The notes under the pieces were generated by a model. It was given only the letters and a program-made list of their open reading frames with translations. It ran no database searches and had not been told where the DNA came from. A program made the position numbers and the translations under genes. This document shows, one piece after another, positions 33,921-46,425 of a DNA stretch of 64,000 nt; the stretch's first letter is position 1; every line of letters starts with the position of its first letter. This DNA is from Sclerodactyla briareus (Eukaryota; Echinodermata; Holothuroidea; Dendrochirotida; Sclerodactylidae): positions 186,001 to 250,000 of the forward strand of contig JAODTK010001554.1 in the NCBI GenBank assembly GCA_026419785.1, in the 5' to 3' direction.

Positions 33921-36900
33921 ACTCATATACTACGTTGGCTTTCTAGAACTGAATTATCCCGAGTAGGCGATCCAATACATGATCAAATCATCCTTTAATG
34001 CGATTCTTTGGCAGCAGATGCGCTGTATTCCAGCTATATCCATTTAATGATATAATTTTTTGGTAATCACTCGAGTCGGGTAACACCTTTGATGGAATAA
34101 GCACGGCTCTAGTTGATCATAAATACCGCTCTCATACGCGGTACCCTACCCCTGGTTTACTCCCCATAAACTAACCATATCCCCAAAATAAGCCAACAAA
34201 CATGTAGGCTACGGTGAGCCTTAACCTTACTAGCCCGATTAGCTCGAATTTATATGAAAGAGGCGACACCATGGTATAAGGTGTGGGCGTCCTAACACTA
34301 AAGTAGTCACCATAACAGCATTCATTATTCTATTTTTCTACTCAGAGAGAAGGTAGGACCTCACTCGAAACAAAGAAGATCCTACCTTTACAAAACTGTC
34401 GATAATTACCTACACTCCAAATGGAGATTCTGTAATGAAGAACATGTTCTTTTCTATCAAATCCAAAGATATCAGATGCATGTTGTATCAATATTGGTGT
34501 TGGGACTTGCACCATAACAATTGAAGTGTTAAATGGTTGGAAGGACTTCTTTTTTTCGGACTTGGAATATGTCGTCTGTACACTATAACTGTTAAGGTGC
34601 AAAACTCAGTACCAGTTTTGTTTTAACCAGCCTTTTCGATACCTATGTTACGAAGGCCTCCTTCGACGGATCGTTACCACCCAATACTATCCGGTGAAAA
34701 GATTGATGACCGCCCTCGCGGAGCATCTGTCACTGAACTTCTCAGTTTTAACTGAGCAGTTTATAGAGCGTCCGATTACCACAGGGAGTCCGAGTTCAAA
34801 TCCATGCCGAGTCATAGCAAAAAATGAAACAAAACGCATAACTGCGTCAAGATTCCTTGCGTATGTTTAGGAACTCACAACCGGTGGCTGTGATTGGAGC
34901 AAAGCTGGGCGTAACGCAAACATAACAGCATAGTCACATACACACGAACCCAAAAAAAGGGGTCATTATTTTTTTTAAGTGATCGTCGTTCAGGAGAGAT
35001 TTCATTCATCAGGAGCTACTCAGTATTGGTACAGGCAAAATTTCTCCTGCATGTGCAATTGACCAGCGCCAACTATATGAATTAGTATAGATTTGTGTGT
35101 AGATCTGTGAATATGTCATGGAAGAACTTAGTCCACGCATATGTAGTTGTAGCCTGTCCTGGATTCGATTAAACACCTCTTGACCCCCTTGACTCTGAAA
35201 GCCAATGATTCACCTCAGAATACACGTGCGCGCGCGCGTACCGATTAGACATATGGGGACTCGCTCCTTTTTTTAGTCCCGCTCTGTTCAAGTATGGAGC
35301 GAGTTATACACGAACTGTGGAAAAACTGTGTTGCCTCCGGATTCGCTGTATTTCCATCCACAGAGATAGGGGTTAGGAACAAAAAATAAAATTACACTAA
35401 GGTTAGCTCCTTCTCACACAGTCTGATAAGTAACATGAGTGTCCTTATTGAATGAAGTTTAGGAGTTTACACGCTGTCTATAGAGTACCACCCCTCCCCT
35501 CAAAACATACTCGTGTGTATATCTATCCAACCAGAACCTCACGTACTGTCTGTCGGAGCCTGAAGGAAATGCTACAGGTGTATTCCAAAATAAGTCAGCA
35601 GATCGAGTCCTTTCCATTAGTCCCGAATGAACTATTCGTGATAGCGACCCTTCGAAGTATAGCGCCCCCAGTCGACTCAAATGCGCAACTCGGATATCCA
35701 CCGTTTCGGGGTAAGGACGCCTCCGATTACTACCGCTACCCCAAAGCTCAATCCGGAGCAGCGACTCTTCAGAAAAAAAAAAAAAAAAAACATCCGATCC
35801 GGAATGACAAGCATTCCCTGGCATAGACTAGGTTTATTTTCTTTTCCCCTCTCCGAATAAAATTCCTAAACATTCCATAAGTAACCAAAGCCTAAATCAC
35901 CTTCGGTAGTACGACTTTTCTCCTCCGTGGCATTAATCTTGACTATATCGGACTCTGAAGTCGCAAGAGGTTGTTAATGAAACATTTGAGCCCCATGGTG
36001 TGCATCATGTATCATCCACATTGGGGTAATACACTGGAAGTTATGAAAAATAAGCATTTATGACAGTTTAATGACGCAAGGCGAAAGAAAATGTCTGGAA
36101 GCTGAACCTGCAAACCACAGCACCCTTTGGCTTGAACCTTAGTAATGAATTGCCAACCCCAAAATAGTTGTCGCTAATGATGCGAGGGTAATCCTACGTC
36201 AGTCACTCTTTGTCCTTTCGGAATAACACCTGTCAATCTACAATGTGGTAACTTGTCATCCCCACCGCTTATACTGTCAATAAACCAGCAATAAATCAGG
36301 CCTTCGCTACCAACTTTGGAGGAGGGGGTCTTTTTTTCCAAATTGTAGACTTTTTTAATCGCAATATGGGTTTCCGTTCGATTCTCCTGCAATTTGGAGC
36401 ATTATTCCATGTCAAGCATGTCAATGAAATAGTGTCGTTCTATTGAAACCATGGTAAACAACAGGTAATACAAGGAATTTTGTTTTCATTTGATTCGATC
36501 TGAATTTCAGGGACTCAGGCGTCAAGTGAAGATCATCATGGAACCATGGCCATAGATCGTGGATAAGCACCGGCGATAACCCCGTCTCTCGTTTCTCGAC
36601 TAGAGCTCAGATGATATCGAGACAGGGGTGTAACTAATCCCAACATTTTGCGTCCGAAAAGACGATCAGTGAGCTCCAGGACCAGACCAGTTCAACGTGA
36701 TACTGCTCACAGCCGAACGTCGAGACAAATATCCCATAACCAAACCCGGTAACCCCAGAAAGTACAACTGCATTACAGCGGAGTGTCACTGATACCACTC
36801 TACCATTCTTCCGCACAGAAGAGAAATGATCGTGCTGAGCTTGATCCGAATTTCTGAACTCATGTTCAAGAACATAGTTTATCATACTTATTTACAGCCT

Positions 36901-38564
36901 TACAGTAATGGCATGGGTTTAGTAATTTGCTTTTAAATAAGAGTTATAAAAGATATGGTGCTGGTACTTTTCTGTTCCGATTCATAATGTTTTCAAAGTG
37001 ATATTATCTTACCACTTGAACAAGAATAAGACAACTTTGAAGGCTGACAGAATATGATATACTCAACGCCACAACTCGGTATTGTGTTATTCGACCTCGA
37101 TACCAAATACCTTAAAAAAGAAAGATGGGTCACATGTGAGATTAATCCAGAAAGCCTCTCTTCGTCTACAGTTACGTCTGCAATCCATCAAAATAACGAT
37201 TACAGTATGCGTCTTCATGAAAAACTGGAATACAACAAAACGGTGCATTACCAACCTATTAACGTCAGGAGGTCTACTCATATACGGTTGAAATTACAAC
37301 AGCACGTACATCATTTGGCACATTACGAAGTACTTGATTTCCGGGATATGAATCAATCCTACTATGCCCTGTAGAAAATATCTGGAAGTTCTTCCTCCTG
37401 CCCTGGATTTTGTATGCCAATGAGGGAATGGGGAGGGGATGGACAGAGGTGATAATTCCGCAACATCAAGGTCATGAGGCAATCGAGTTCAAGTTCCAAC
37501 GGACACAATCCAGTTGTTTTTTGTGTCAGGTGTTTTGGTGACAAAATATGAGAACTTCGACGTGAAGTATATGAGTAAATGTGTACCCTAACACGTTACG
37601 TTTTAAGTTCAATTTGCGTCCAAACATATGAAAAAATTCCAACTACCTCGTTTTAAAAAAAACGTTGCTTGATACACATTGTTTCCGTTTCATTGTTAAT
37701 AATTCTCCATCAAAGTAATTGAGTATAAAGTGGGTTATTCGTTGACGGTAACCACTCTCCGACAAATTGATGCAGGTTGATATTCCACTGATAAGCATAT
37801 TTGTGGATAATAAACTAATAGAGTAGTGCTGCAGTATATATATCGATAATCACACAGATAGATGCCGCGGATTTGTTATATCCTGACACGTGTAAACATA
37901 CGTATAGATAATGTTAGTCGTTAAGACTGTAGAATGAACTAGATTAAAAGAATGCCTATGCGATTGTGGTACCAAGAGGCCTAGCGGTTCGACAGATGAC
38001 AGGCGCCATGGAGTACAATATAGAAGGAACTGAGATAAGTTGAGTTGGTGTCGCTCCCCGCGGTAAAACATGAGGGCCAGTAGAGTAAAATCGGTTTGCA
38101 CTGTTGTGGCGAATGGGCCCACTCAGCTTACCCCAGATTACGCTCACTCTCTCGTAGACTGCCATTCATCACCAGCGTAGAGTGGAACAGTGGTGTGAAA
38201 AATCAAATAATTTTTTTCGATAGTACAAAACCAGGATTGAACCCGTACGTGGTAACTGTAGAACTTCAGAAGATTATTCCTTGTTCCCTTCCTCGTCCAC
38301 TGAGAAAGGCTTGAAATACCGCGTGTTGAGCGCATCGATTTCTCTAACTTCTCTAACCTCCCGGAGACCTAACCAAACTTGTCCGTCTTGTTCATGGTCA
38401 TATGATGGGCGAGAGCTTCTCCTTGTCTGCCTTGAGCTGTCTGCCTAACTAACTCGACACAAGGTCACGTGTTTGCATATCGTCTATCCAAGCTTAAATC
38501 GCGATATTCAGAAACATTCCAAGAGTGTAATATTTTTTTATTCTTTTAAGGTATTTAGTTTTTG
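33921..38564. other. Unassigned sequence with a few orphan frames
   Basis: No gene is recognised in this 4.6-kb stretch. At 35,459-35,826 both strands are open for about 120 codons, and a run of 18 A lies at 35,773-35,790; the A-run might mark a retroposed fragment, but no donor transcript is recognised. A plus-strand frame at 37,054-37,374 starts with ATG and runs 106 codons without a domain. A minus-strand frame at 36,634-36,885 is likewise unidentified. Confidence 0.4.
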
Positions 38565-38639
38565 TGTATGAATATAATAATAATGGGGAACCTTGATAGA
38601 GCGCTTTAATGCAAAAAGCCTCTAGGCGCTTCACAACCC

Positions 38640-39975
38640 TACCAATAAACGGAAGGGGAAGAAAGGGAATAGAAAGAGGAACAGAAAGACCAGAAAGACC
38701 AAACAAGGGGAGAAACCCGCAAACAAAGCCAGAACCAATGACTTAGTCGACGATATGCTATGTGTGAATAGGACCGTTTTTTAAGACGAGACTTGAAATT
38801 TCCACAGTCGGGGCCAGACGAATAGAGTTTTGGAGAGCATTCCATGAGTGAGGAGCAGCAGAAGCAAACGAACGATCCCCATAGAACTTGTGGATCGAGC
38901 GTTGCCTGAATTGAGCTGATGCTAGATTCTGACCTTACAGCCTAAAGGACATGCCGCTAACAAACTCTGGGATAAATCAAGGAGCCCATACAGTTGGACA
39001 GCTTTGTACGTGAGTGGAAGAATTTTCAATGCAATTCTCTGCCTTATAGGTAGGCCAGTGAGCCTGCCGAGCGTGGAGTGATATGCACACAACGGAACAC
39101 AGAGAATAAGTCGAGCAGCAATTTTTGCACTCGCTGCCAGCTGGTTTAATGAGGTTTGTCAGGAGGGCCAAACCACAAGGAATTACAAGCATCCAGCCTA
39201 GAAGTACAAAGGCTGGATCACAATGGTGGTGGTCTCTTGATTCGAGGAACTGACGAATGTTCCCGATCATATCCTACTTGCGTGCAGAGCAGCTTTACGA
39301 GGTTTTCACATGAACTAGACATTTTCAAGGAAGAGTAAGATGATTATCATAAGTGCGAACTTGAGATACAGGTTCGATAACAGAGTTGCCGACATTGATG
39401 GTAGGACGCCCAGAAGAAATACTGAAGTGTGAAGAGATAAACAAACTCTGTCTTCTTGTCATTCGCACAAGCATATTGGAAAGCGGCACCAGGAATCTTT
39501 CGGAGAATACGTGCTTCCATCTGATTCACAGCATAGACTACAGCTGGATCCGTGAGCTGCAAACAATGTCCTGTAGTGGGTCACTGAGAGTATGAAAGCA
39601 ATCGGCCATATTACGATCCCTGAGGACACCACAATCAAGAAGGGGAGGAACGGGAACTATAGTATTATCGATAGTAACAGACTGAGTTCGACGACACGTA
39701 GCTAGCAATCCACTCCAGCGGCCTTACCAGTAACCCGTTTATCTCTCCGCCAAGGCGATTGATCACTGAGAATGGTCTATGGTGTCGATGCCGCACTAAA
39801 ATCGAGCAAAACCAAGATAGCTTCGTTCGTTGCGCCTGATCCAGCGCAGTAAGATGTCGTTCGGACACGAAGCAGTGCCGTTTCGGTGCTATGAAAAGTA
39901 CGGTAAGCCGACTGCATCGGGGCATGAAGCTGGTTTTCAACAAGATCACGTTTCAGCTGATCGGCAGCCACTCTT
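38640..39975 (-). pseudogene. Reverse transcriptase and C-terminal region of the L2/CR1-like LINE
   Basis: Frame 39,777-39,971 reads 'LVENQLHAPMQSAYRTFHST' followed by 'ETALLRV' and 'AILVLLDFSAAS', giving the QSAYR..HSTETALL motif and palm motif A (LLDFSAAFDT). Frame 39,665-39,949 supplies 'VINRLGGEINGLLVRPLEWI', the segment after motif A. The YADD active-site box should fall at about 39,510-39,545, but the frame there reads 'VYAVNQMEARI', so the two catalytic aspartates are missing. Frame 39,347-39,562 and its neighbours then give 'NDKKTEF' and 'PTINVGNSVIEPVSQVR'. Frame 38,977-39,270 gives 'CKNCCSTYSLC' and 'LHARQAHWP', matching the 'QNCAARLI..LHWLPI' region across frame changes. Frame 38,639-38,845 carries the C-terminal end ('SGPDCGNFKSRLKK'). 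Confidence 0.9.
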
Positions 39976-40329
39976 TCAATAACTTCCCAGGAAAGGAAGA
40001 ATTAGTAAAGCTGGTAAACAGGACTCAGTAGCGGTTCATATAGAGGAGCGGTGTAGAAACAGGACCATACCATTCGGAGTTTCCTGACTACGCAGTAAAA
40101 AACTCATTGAAAGATTTGCCAAATCCTCAGCTTCAACATGGACAGGAACCGATCTTCGTGCCTTAGGAGAACGTGAGTTTATTGGGACACGAAAAAAGTT
40201 CTTTTGATCAGGGACTGTGAGAAAGGTCAGTGTAATAGTCGGCTTTTCAATCTAGCAAGGAGGCTTTTGTAAGGATTACAATGTTTCATAAAATTTCCTT
40301 ATTTACAGCAAGTCTGGACTGCAACCACT

Positions 40330-41250
40330 TGGTTCAGGACGACGCCGCTCTCTCTGGCCAGCACGGGAGAGTATAAGAATACCAAGGTGCATGGAGGAGA
40401 AGAATGACAGTTATATGACCCAATGGTGCATGGACTGGTCGGATACACTAGTCCGGTGTTGTTATATTCATGTTATTTCCTGGTGAGGATGAGCGAAAGG
40501 GAGGTCTGGATGTGAGCGTACATGTAATCAATGCTGACATTATGTAGTGCACGGGCGTTTTGCTTGGAGCACGGTCAAGGACGGCAGATGTGAAGACGCC
40601 ACTCGATTGAATAGTGGTCTGATGGTAAGCCATGCTGTATACTAGGAAACTTACAAGGTCGTCATCCTCACTGGAGTGAGAGGTCCAGCATGTGATTAAA
40701 GTAGCTGGGTCACGGATATGTTGCTGCAAGATTGTAAGTGTCCAATAGTTGAGAAAATACCGGCATCACGGTCATCAACAACATCAACATAGATATTGAA
40801 ATCCCTAGTCAGGTAACAGCTGGGTAGAGCCGACATTCAAAAATTTCGGAGGGAAGAGAATTCATCAAAAGAAACAGTGAGGAAGTAAGTGGTCTTTGTG
40901 CTAGGCGGGGGTCTTGTATAGCACAACAAGGCGAAAAGGACGTGGCGGCAGAAGAGATGGTTAGGTCCATGTATTCAAAAGAACTGAACATACATATGTC
41001 GTTGACATTAAAATGGAGACAATCATGATCAAAATGGCAATACCACAGCCTCTATCCAACCCGACGTGAGATGAAGCAATTTATAGTTAGGCAAGGTGTT
41101 TTGAAAATCGGCAATGACTTAATCATCTCTGCTATCGCCAGTGAGCCAAGTTTCAGTGATGGCCACAACATTAGTTGGGCACTAATAAACAAAGCACATA
41201 AAGAAGTGGATTGGTTTTGGCACGAATAGACCTGGAGTGTCCAGATGACA
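40330..41250 (-). pseudogene. Endonuclease domain of the L2/CR1-like LINE
   Basis: From the 5' side, a minus-strand reading at about 41,120-41,170 gives 'VVAITETWLTGD', the classic 'ITETWL' strand that contains the catalytic glutamate of APE endonucleases. Frame 40,809-40,991 gives 'TISSAATSFS' and, across a frame change, the 'YRPP' segment. At 40,750-40,806 the reading 'RDFNIYVDVVDDRDAG' corresponds to the catalytic 'GDFN' motif, with G read as R. Frame 40,448-40,729 gives 'QQHIRDPATL', then 'DDDLVSF', then 'VLDRAPSKTPVHY', matching the domain's end. The SDH segment reads as 'AYHQT'. It is inactive as read. Confidence 0.88.
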
Positions 41251-41590
41251 AAGCGAACTTGAGGGGAATGAGAGTGCCAGGGGACGATTAGCTTACTGGG
41301 AGGAGATAGAACATGATATTATTTGTATTACTAAACGACGATTATGGAAGAATAGGCAACCTCCTGTGACCAGTAATGATGGTATGGATAGGAGTGCTTC
41401 TTTTTTTTGTTTCCCACTGCGACAACACGATAACGAGGATGTGCATAATAAGAAATAGAATAAGAACAGAACACTTAGAAAATTACAGAGACAAGAACAG
41501 TGAAATGAAAATAAGGAAATAAGAAAGCATACAAAAAATGAAAGCACAACAAAAACGTGCTGAAGTATACAGTGATACATAGTTGATCAT

Positions 41591-43394
41591 AAACATCTCG
41601 AAGCGAATCGTTTAAGTGACATTATGTGCTAAGGAATCCTCTTTTCTCGTACATATATTATAGTCGTATTGATAGTGCCATACCCCCCCCCCTTGCGCTT
41701 TTCATTGCATTTGATATAATAGGTTGCGATGGGCGGTTTCGCAGTGCATATACTCTTAGGGCTCTAGGGAGAGAGGACATGCGTGCCATATCTGAACATT
41801 AATATATCATGAAGTGTTGCCTCCGGGCGAGTGATTAGGCGCAAAGCGATGTCGAGGAAATGTTGTTATATGTTTGCAATACTGTGAAATAGGTATCATC
41901 CGCCTGAACACCAAATTATGGAATGTACAGGAGTCGCACCTTGAAGAAGAATGCTATCGGAAGAGATATATTTTACGATGTATAGAACAAGAAGATCTCT
42001 CGAATTTAGTCAAGTTTAGTTTTTGTAATTCCGTTACACTGGACCTAAATCATTTGATTACTTGTAAAAAACATGAACCAAAGACTGAAATCGTAGACTC
42101 ACTACTATAAATCACAAAACAATGCATCAATCTCAATCATACCTATTGTCAATAGATAATACCAGTCAGGACATCATAATGGAGTGGCTGACCTCCCCCT
42201 CCCCCGCCCCCCAACCTCCCTCCCCACACCCCACCCCCACACCCTGCACGCAAACGTGTCGTTAGCAAAATAGGAATCCGGATATCACTCCTGACCATCA
42301 CTGAAAATAGGGATTATGCCCTTTACCCCGAAGTGTTGATAGCTTGATATCTCTCATTCCGGATGCTAAAATTTATTATGATAATCCACATAGCTAAATT
42401 AACAAGTAAAATTAATCGCATGTAGACAGGGTGACGCTTGGATCCGATGTATTTATTGAACTCAGTGTGTTGCGACCTTCGCCTTAAACTACGGTTTTTG
42501 TTTTTCTGTACATAATTACGTTGAAAGAGGTCGGTTGCGTGATCTATTTGTAGTATCCATCTCAATATGGAGACGAAACAGCGGTCTACCGTAATCCACA
42601 ATATCTATTGTTTTGAAATTTAAGTTGAATCGTAAATAATGTATGGCTATACGAGGATTCCTCTCCGGTGATAATCCGTTTTCAACCTAATAGCATTAAG
42701 TTTCTACCTTTGGCAAAAGATATAGCATTTGTTACAAGCCTAATCTCCCAACTTGTTTATGCGGTTTATATTGCATCGATATAGTATTCTATCGGACGGC
42801 CTATTCAGTATCACCACTTAAAATACTTTCGGAACTCTGGAACAGAAGGAGTAGACGACAGCTGGGTTTTTGTCTTGATATAGGAATATCTCGAAGCTGT
42901 AGAGTGGCACGTAGCGGACGAAGCATGAAACAATAGAACCAATTCAAACATATTCAAAATAAAAAACTTACACAAACATTGCGAAATAATTGATTACAGA
43001 ACGGGGGTTCATGCGTTCCAGGATGCCTCCCTTAACGCGAAATATCTGTTTCATCTGCATGAGGGCAGGTGTAATCACGCATATATATGTATATACACCG
43101 GGCGCCTCAATATGGTGTAGGGTTCGGATGTATTCGAGAAGACAAACGACCAAGATCGGCATATAGCATATTTCCAGGTGTCATGCCACTACCTGGCCCA
43201 TGTTAGGATTCCCGGGAACTAGTTGGGAAAGGAGCGCTCGTTTCAATTAATGTAACTAGTCAATGCACTGCGCAAATCGGGTAAACGTACTCCGTGTCGC
43301 AGCATATTCTCTTCGTTGAGAATACGTAGACTAATGTCAAACCAAATAACACTAGACATGTGAGCGGGTAAACCGCCGACGTGTATTTACGCAA
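41591..43394. other. Unassigned sequence
   Basis: No gene is recognised. A C-rich tract ('CCCCCTCCCCCGCCCCCC' and more) spans 42,191-42,245, and a run of nine C lies near 41,684. A 92-codon minus-strand frame at 42,323-42,601 is unidentified. Confidence 0.45.
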
Positions 43395-43538
43395 AAATGG
43401 CCTTTGTGGACCTAGTTTGAAGAAGCACATTGGAAATTTATTCCATTCGACTTCTGGGGCCTTGAACTTCCGCCATGTTTTCCGGGACCAATATTGTCCC
43501 GACCACCAAGTTTCATGTAATCGGACTAACTGATTTTC

Positions 43539-43569
<31 letters not shown>

Positions 43570-43890
43570 CACCCAAAGTTGACCTCCGGTGATTTTGAAA
43601 TCACGTCACTATTTTCAGACCATTTCCTGTCCCCACCCACCAAGTTCATGGGAAACAGCGACTGATCTGTTTTTGTTTTTTTTCGTGAAAACCTGCAAAT
43701 AAGACGGCAGCAGACATGCAGTGAGGGCCACTTTCGAACTCATACGAGATTTTGCTTGGACGGACATGTGTACCAAGTTTCAGAGCGGTCGGATAAAGCG
43801 TTAGAGGGTTATGCGCTAACGCTAAAGTGTCCGCGGCGGCGGCGGAGACGTCGGAACACCCCGAAACCATAATATCCCGAACATTAAAAG
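43395..43890 (+). repeat. Dispersed repeat with 29-A tract and GCG-rich end
   Basis: 'CCACCAAGTTTCATGTAATCGG' is followed by a run of 29 A (43,541-43,569) and then 'TGACCTCCGGTGA'. Further on, 'GTACCAAGTTTCAGAGCGGTCGGATAAAGCGTTAGAGGGTTATGCGCTAACGCTAAAGTG' (read in segments) leads to 'GCGGCGGCGGCGGAGACGTCGG' and 'AACACCCCGAAACCATAATATC'. I recognise the last two phrases as a common invertebrate dispersed repeat. The 129-codon minus-strand frame here is a by-product of it. Confidence 0.7.
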
Positions 43891-44138
43891 TGTGGGGAGA
43901 TTAATTTTTTTTTTTTTTTCAATGTCCTCCAGAAGTAACACTCTTCAGGCAAGACATATTACAGCCGTCCAATCACATCGCGGTGTACATACTATTGTTC
44001 CATGCCGGAAAGTCGCAGTATCCAAAATCAGGTTCATGTTCAGTATATGAGGAATATCGAGGGGAATCAATTTTGGAATGTTGTACGAGCTTAGGCACCG
44101 TATTCGTTCACACTCTAGCAATTGTTGGGTACAAATAT

Positions 44139-44212
44139 CACCTGGGCAATTGGTTTTATCCGCTGGTTATTTTACTCATTTTGAGTAAATTTTTACCCAG
44201 GCTGGGTGAAAA
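44139..44212. repeat. Small imperfect inverted-repeat element
   Basis: 'CACCTGGG' at the left faces 'CCCAGGCTGGGTG' at the right, around a central perfect inverted repeat 'TTTACTCA'-ttt-'TGAGTAAA' (44,171-44,189). It may be a short MITE or foldback; only one copy is seen. Confidence 0.45.
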
Positions 44213-44274
44213 CAAATTGCCGAGGTGGCATTGCGGACCAAACATTTCCAGAAGTGTCATGGTTCAGTCAGCTT

Positions 44275-44487
44275 GTAGTACTCGAGTACGTACTCGTACT
44301 CGTGTCCGTACTCGGTACGAGTTCCTGTACTCGTACTCGTAATTGAGTACCTGGCCTCAGTACTCGTACTCATACTCGTACTTGGACCTGGGGTACTCGT
44401 ACTCGTATCGTACTCTGGATAAGCGTACTCTACCATACTCGTACTCGCCTGATGTACTCGTACTCATTACGCGAGTACGAGTTCTTC
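44275..44487 (+). repeat. Degenerate TACTCG hexamer array, array 1
   Basis: Irregular repeats of 'GTACTCGTACTCG' occur, with occasional inverted units ('CGAGTACGAG'). The arginine- and tyrosine/serine-rich frames here are translated repeat. Confidence 0.93.
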
Positions 44488-45254
44488 ATGCTTGCTGTAG
44501 TTGCGCTCAATTATCATTGTTATAGGTACCACAAATAGATCAAACCGAATATTTTCTTTCCTGATGCAACAACTAGAAAGAGATTAGGAAAACTATTGTG
44601 TTGTGTATTTTATGGGTGTTTGTGTGTGGGCGCCAACCACTTCATCGTATAGGACATCTACGGAACCATGATGGCAATTATATGACCATTTGCTTGAGTA
44701 GGTGTACTTAATCTGATTAAAATTTTGGCCACAAAGCCTATTGTTATTGTCTAATTCATATCCCTGTATGTATGAGTGGGAGCCTTGACTTGTGAACACG
44801 ACAACCCAACCGACCCCGACCGGATGGACCGACCTAATACTAGGTGTGTGCATTGCGTACCTCATAATGAGGAATTAATCCGGTCCACTTGGGGTAAGGT
44901 CGAAGGTCATCACTGCGAGTCCTCATTATAACCACTACACCAGAGGCGTAAATAGAGATTGGCTTGGGGGGTGAGGTCGGAGTCGGTCCCAGGGGAATGT
45001 GAGTAACGAATAAGGAGCCTCGCCCATTGACAAATGGATGCAATTTATAGGCCACGCATTTTTTGTAAATAACGGCTGTAACACGTCTACCGAACCGTAA
45101 ACCAGACAGCCAAAACCCACATTCAGAAGAAGTAACTTGATCCATTCAGGTGGGGCCCAGTATTGTTTCAACAGGCTAAAATTGGCCGAATATTTCAGTC
45201 TGTTCACCAATTTTTCCAAAAAAAAAACCTCACGATACCCTAAATGATAGGCGT
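44488..45254. other. Unassigned sequence
   Basis: No gene is recognised. Minus-strand frames at 44,840-45,219 overlap each other and have no identifiable domain. Confidence 0.45.
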
Positions 45255-45885
45255 TTAGTTACTCCCCCATGATTAAGGCAGTACCCAACATTTCAAATTG
45301 ATTGCACCAAGATGTTCAAGATTTATCGTGTCCACGAGGTTTTTGAACTTTTACTTCTGCTAACCTCAGCTGACATTTGACATGACTTCAGAAAAAGATG
45401 GATACCCACTCATCATAGGGAAACCCCACACAAGTAGGAGCTCAATCCCCCAGCCTCAAGGTGGGATTCAAGTTATTGTTTTCCATAAGATAATATTGTC
45501 CAATAATATCAAGTTTTTCACAATTCCATTTTCTTAAAACTCAGAAATGACCCTGCTCTACACGAAACATAGGGTCATTGTACTCAGGGGCCCCTGAGAA
45601 AGCATGATGCCAATTTCAGCTGATCGAAGCAATTGCATCATGGACTTATCGTGTCCACCAGGTTTCCAGGATATCGACCTCTGGTGACCTATGGTGACCT
45701 TGGATGACCTATGACGTGGCCCTTAAACAATAGAAATCATGTACTTATCAGGGGAAAAACACATTCCAAGTATGAGCTTAATCGATCGAGGTGGGGTCGA
45801 GTTATCGTGTCCACAACCCAGAGTACATATATACACACATACACACAGCAACACACCCACTGTCATGGACTGCATAGATAATGGA
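45255..45885 (+). repeat. TGACCT-type dispersed repeat, block C
   Basis: About one and a half units. It begins 'CCCCCATGATTAAGGCAGTACC'-like, then 'TATCGTGTCCACGAGGTTTTTGA'. The second unit has 'CATGATGCCAATTTCAGCTGATCGAAGCAATTGCATCATGGACTTATCGTGTCCACCAGGTTTCC' (read in segments), then 'GACCTCTGGTGACCTATGGTGACCTTGGATGACCTATGAC', 'AATCATGTACTTATCAGGGG' and 'GGTGGGGTCGAGTTATCGTGTCCACAA'. It ends with 'ACACACAGCAACACACCCACTGTCATGGACTGCATAGAT'. All blocks of this family in the window are on the plus strand. Confidence 0.85.
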
Positions 45886-46229
45886 CTGTCGTAAGGAATA
45901 AAAGGTGGTATTGTGTAATTGTTATGAGTCATTTGGGTCTGAGGGAGGGGGTCAGCCCCGAGGCCTCCCCTTGCGGACGCAACCTGCACTACACTTGACT
46001 TAGCGCAATTCGCGACTGTGTAGTCCGATAGGGTATACTCGAACCAGCAGGCCATACTGACAGTCGCAATGCAATGAAAAGTTTGCCTCATGCTTCGAGT
46101 AAGAAAAGGATATTTGACAAAGCATTGATGTATTCGTTCAGTGCTCCCTCCTGGGCACTAAGTTACACAACATTTTACACAACGTTTATGACATTTTAAT
46201 GTACCTTGTAATCTTAATGTACTCATGAA

Positions 46230-46425
46230 CTTTGGACTCGTACTCGCACTCGTCCCCCCATACTAATGTGTGTGTACTCATAATCGACTCGTTACTCTGA
46301 CTATCCAAAAAATGTGTAATCGGACTTGGACTCACGTTAACTTTGGACTCGTACTCATACTCGTACTCTGCGCTGTTTATCGTACTCATACTCGTACTCT
46401 CACTTTTGTACTCCACTACAAGTCT
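46230..46425 (+). repeat. Degenerate TACTCG hexamer array, array 2
   Basis: Blocks of 'GACTCGTACTCG' and 'CGTACTCATACTCGTACTCT' occur, separated by unique sequence. The hexamer is the same as in the array 2 kb upstream. Confidence 0.92.

Larger units (their letters stand above)
38565..41590 (-). mobile_element. Near full-length L2/CR1-like LINE, frameshifted
   Basis: A minus-strand non-LTR retrotransposon of about 3 kb. In 5' to 3' order are a leader ending in 'HNRRLVIQIISCSISS' (41,293-41,340), the endonuclease, the reverse transcriptase, and the C-terminal thumb and tail region. The 3' UTR ends in 'AAAGCGCTCTATCAAGG' and an ATT-rich tail near 38,570-38,590. The protein matches the CR1/L2 type of endonuclease-reverse transcriptase through its whole length, but the frame changes every 60-200 bases. 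Residue matches persist across the frame changes, so indels, not substitutions, account for most of the damage. No target-site duplication was identified. Confidence 0.93.

Noticed and set aside
35459..35826. Region open for about 120 codons on both strands
   Set aside because: Neither translation shows a domain, the plus frame runs through an 18-A tract, and two-strand openness argues against selection on either.
43260..43649. 129-codon minus-strand frame with a phenylalanine run
   Set aside because: The run is a translated 29-A tract within a dispersed repeat.
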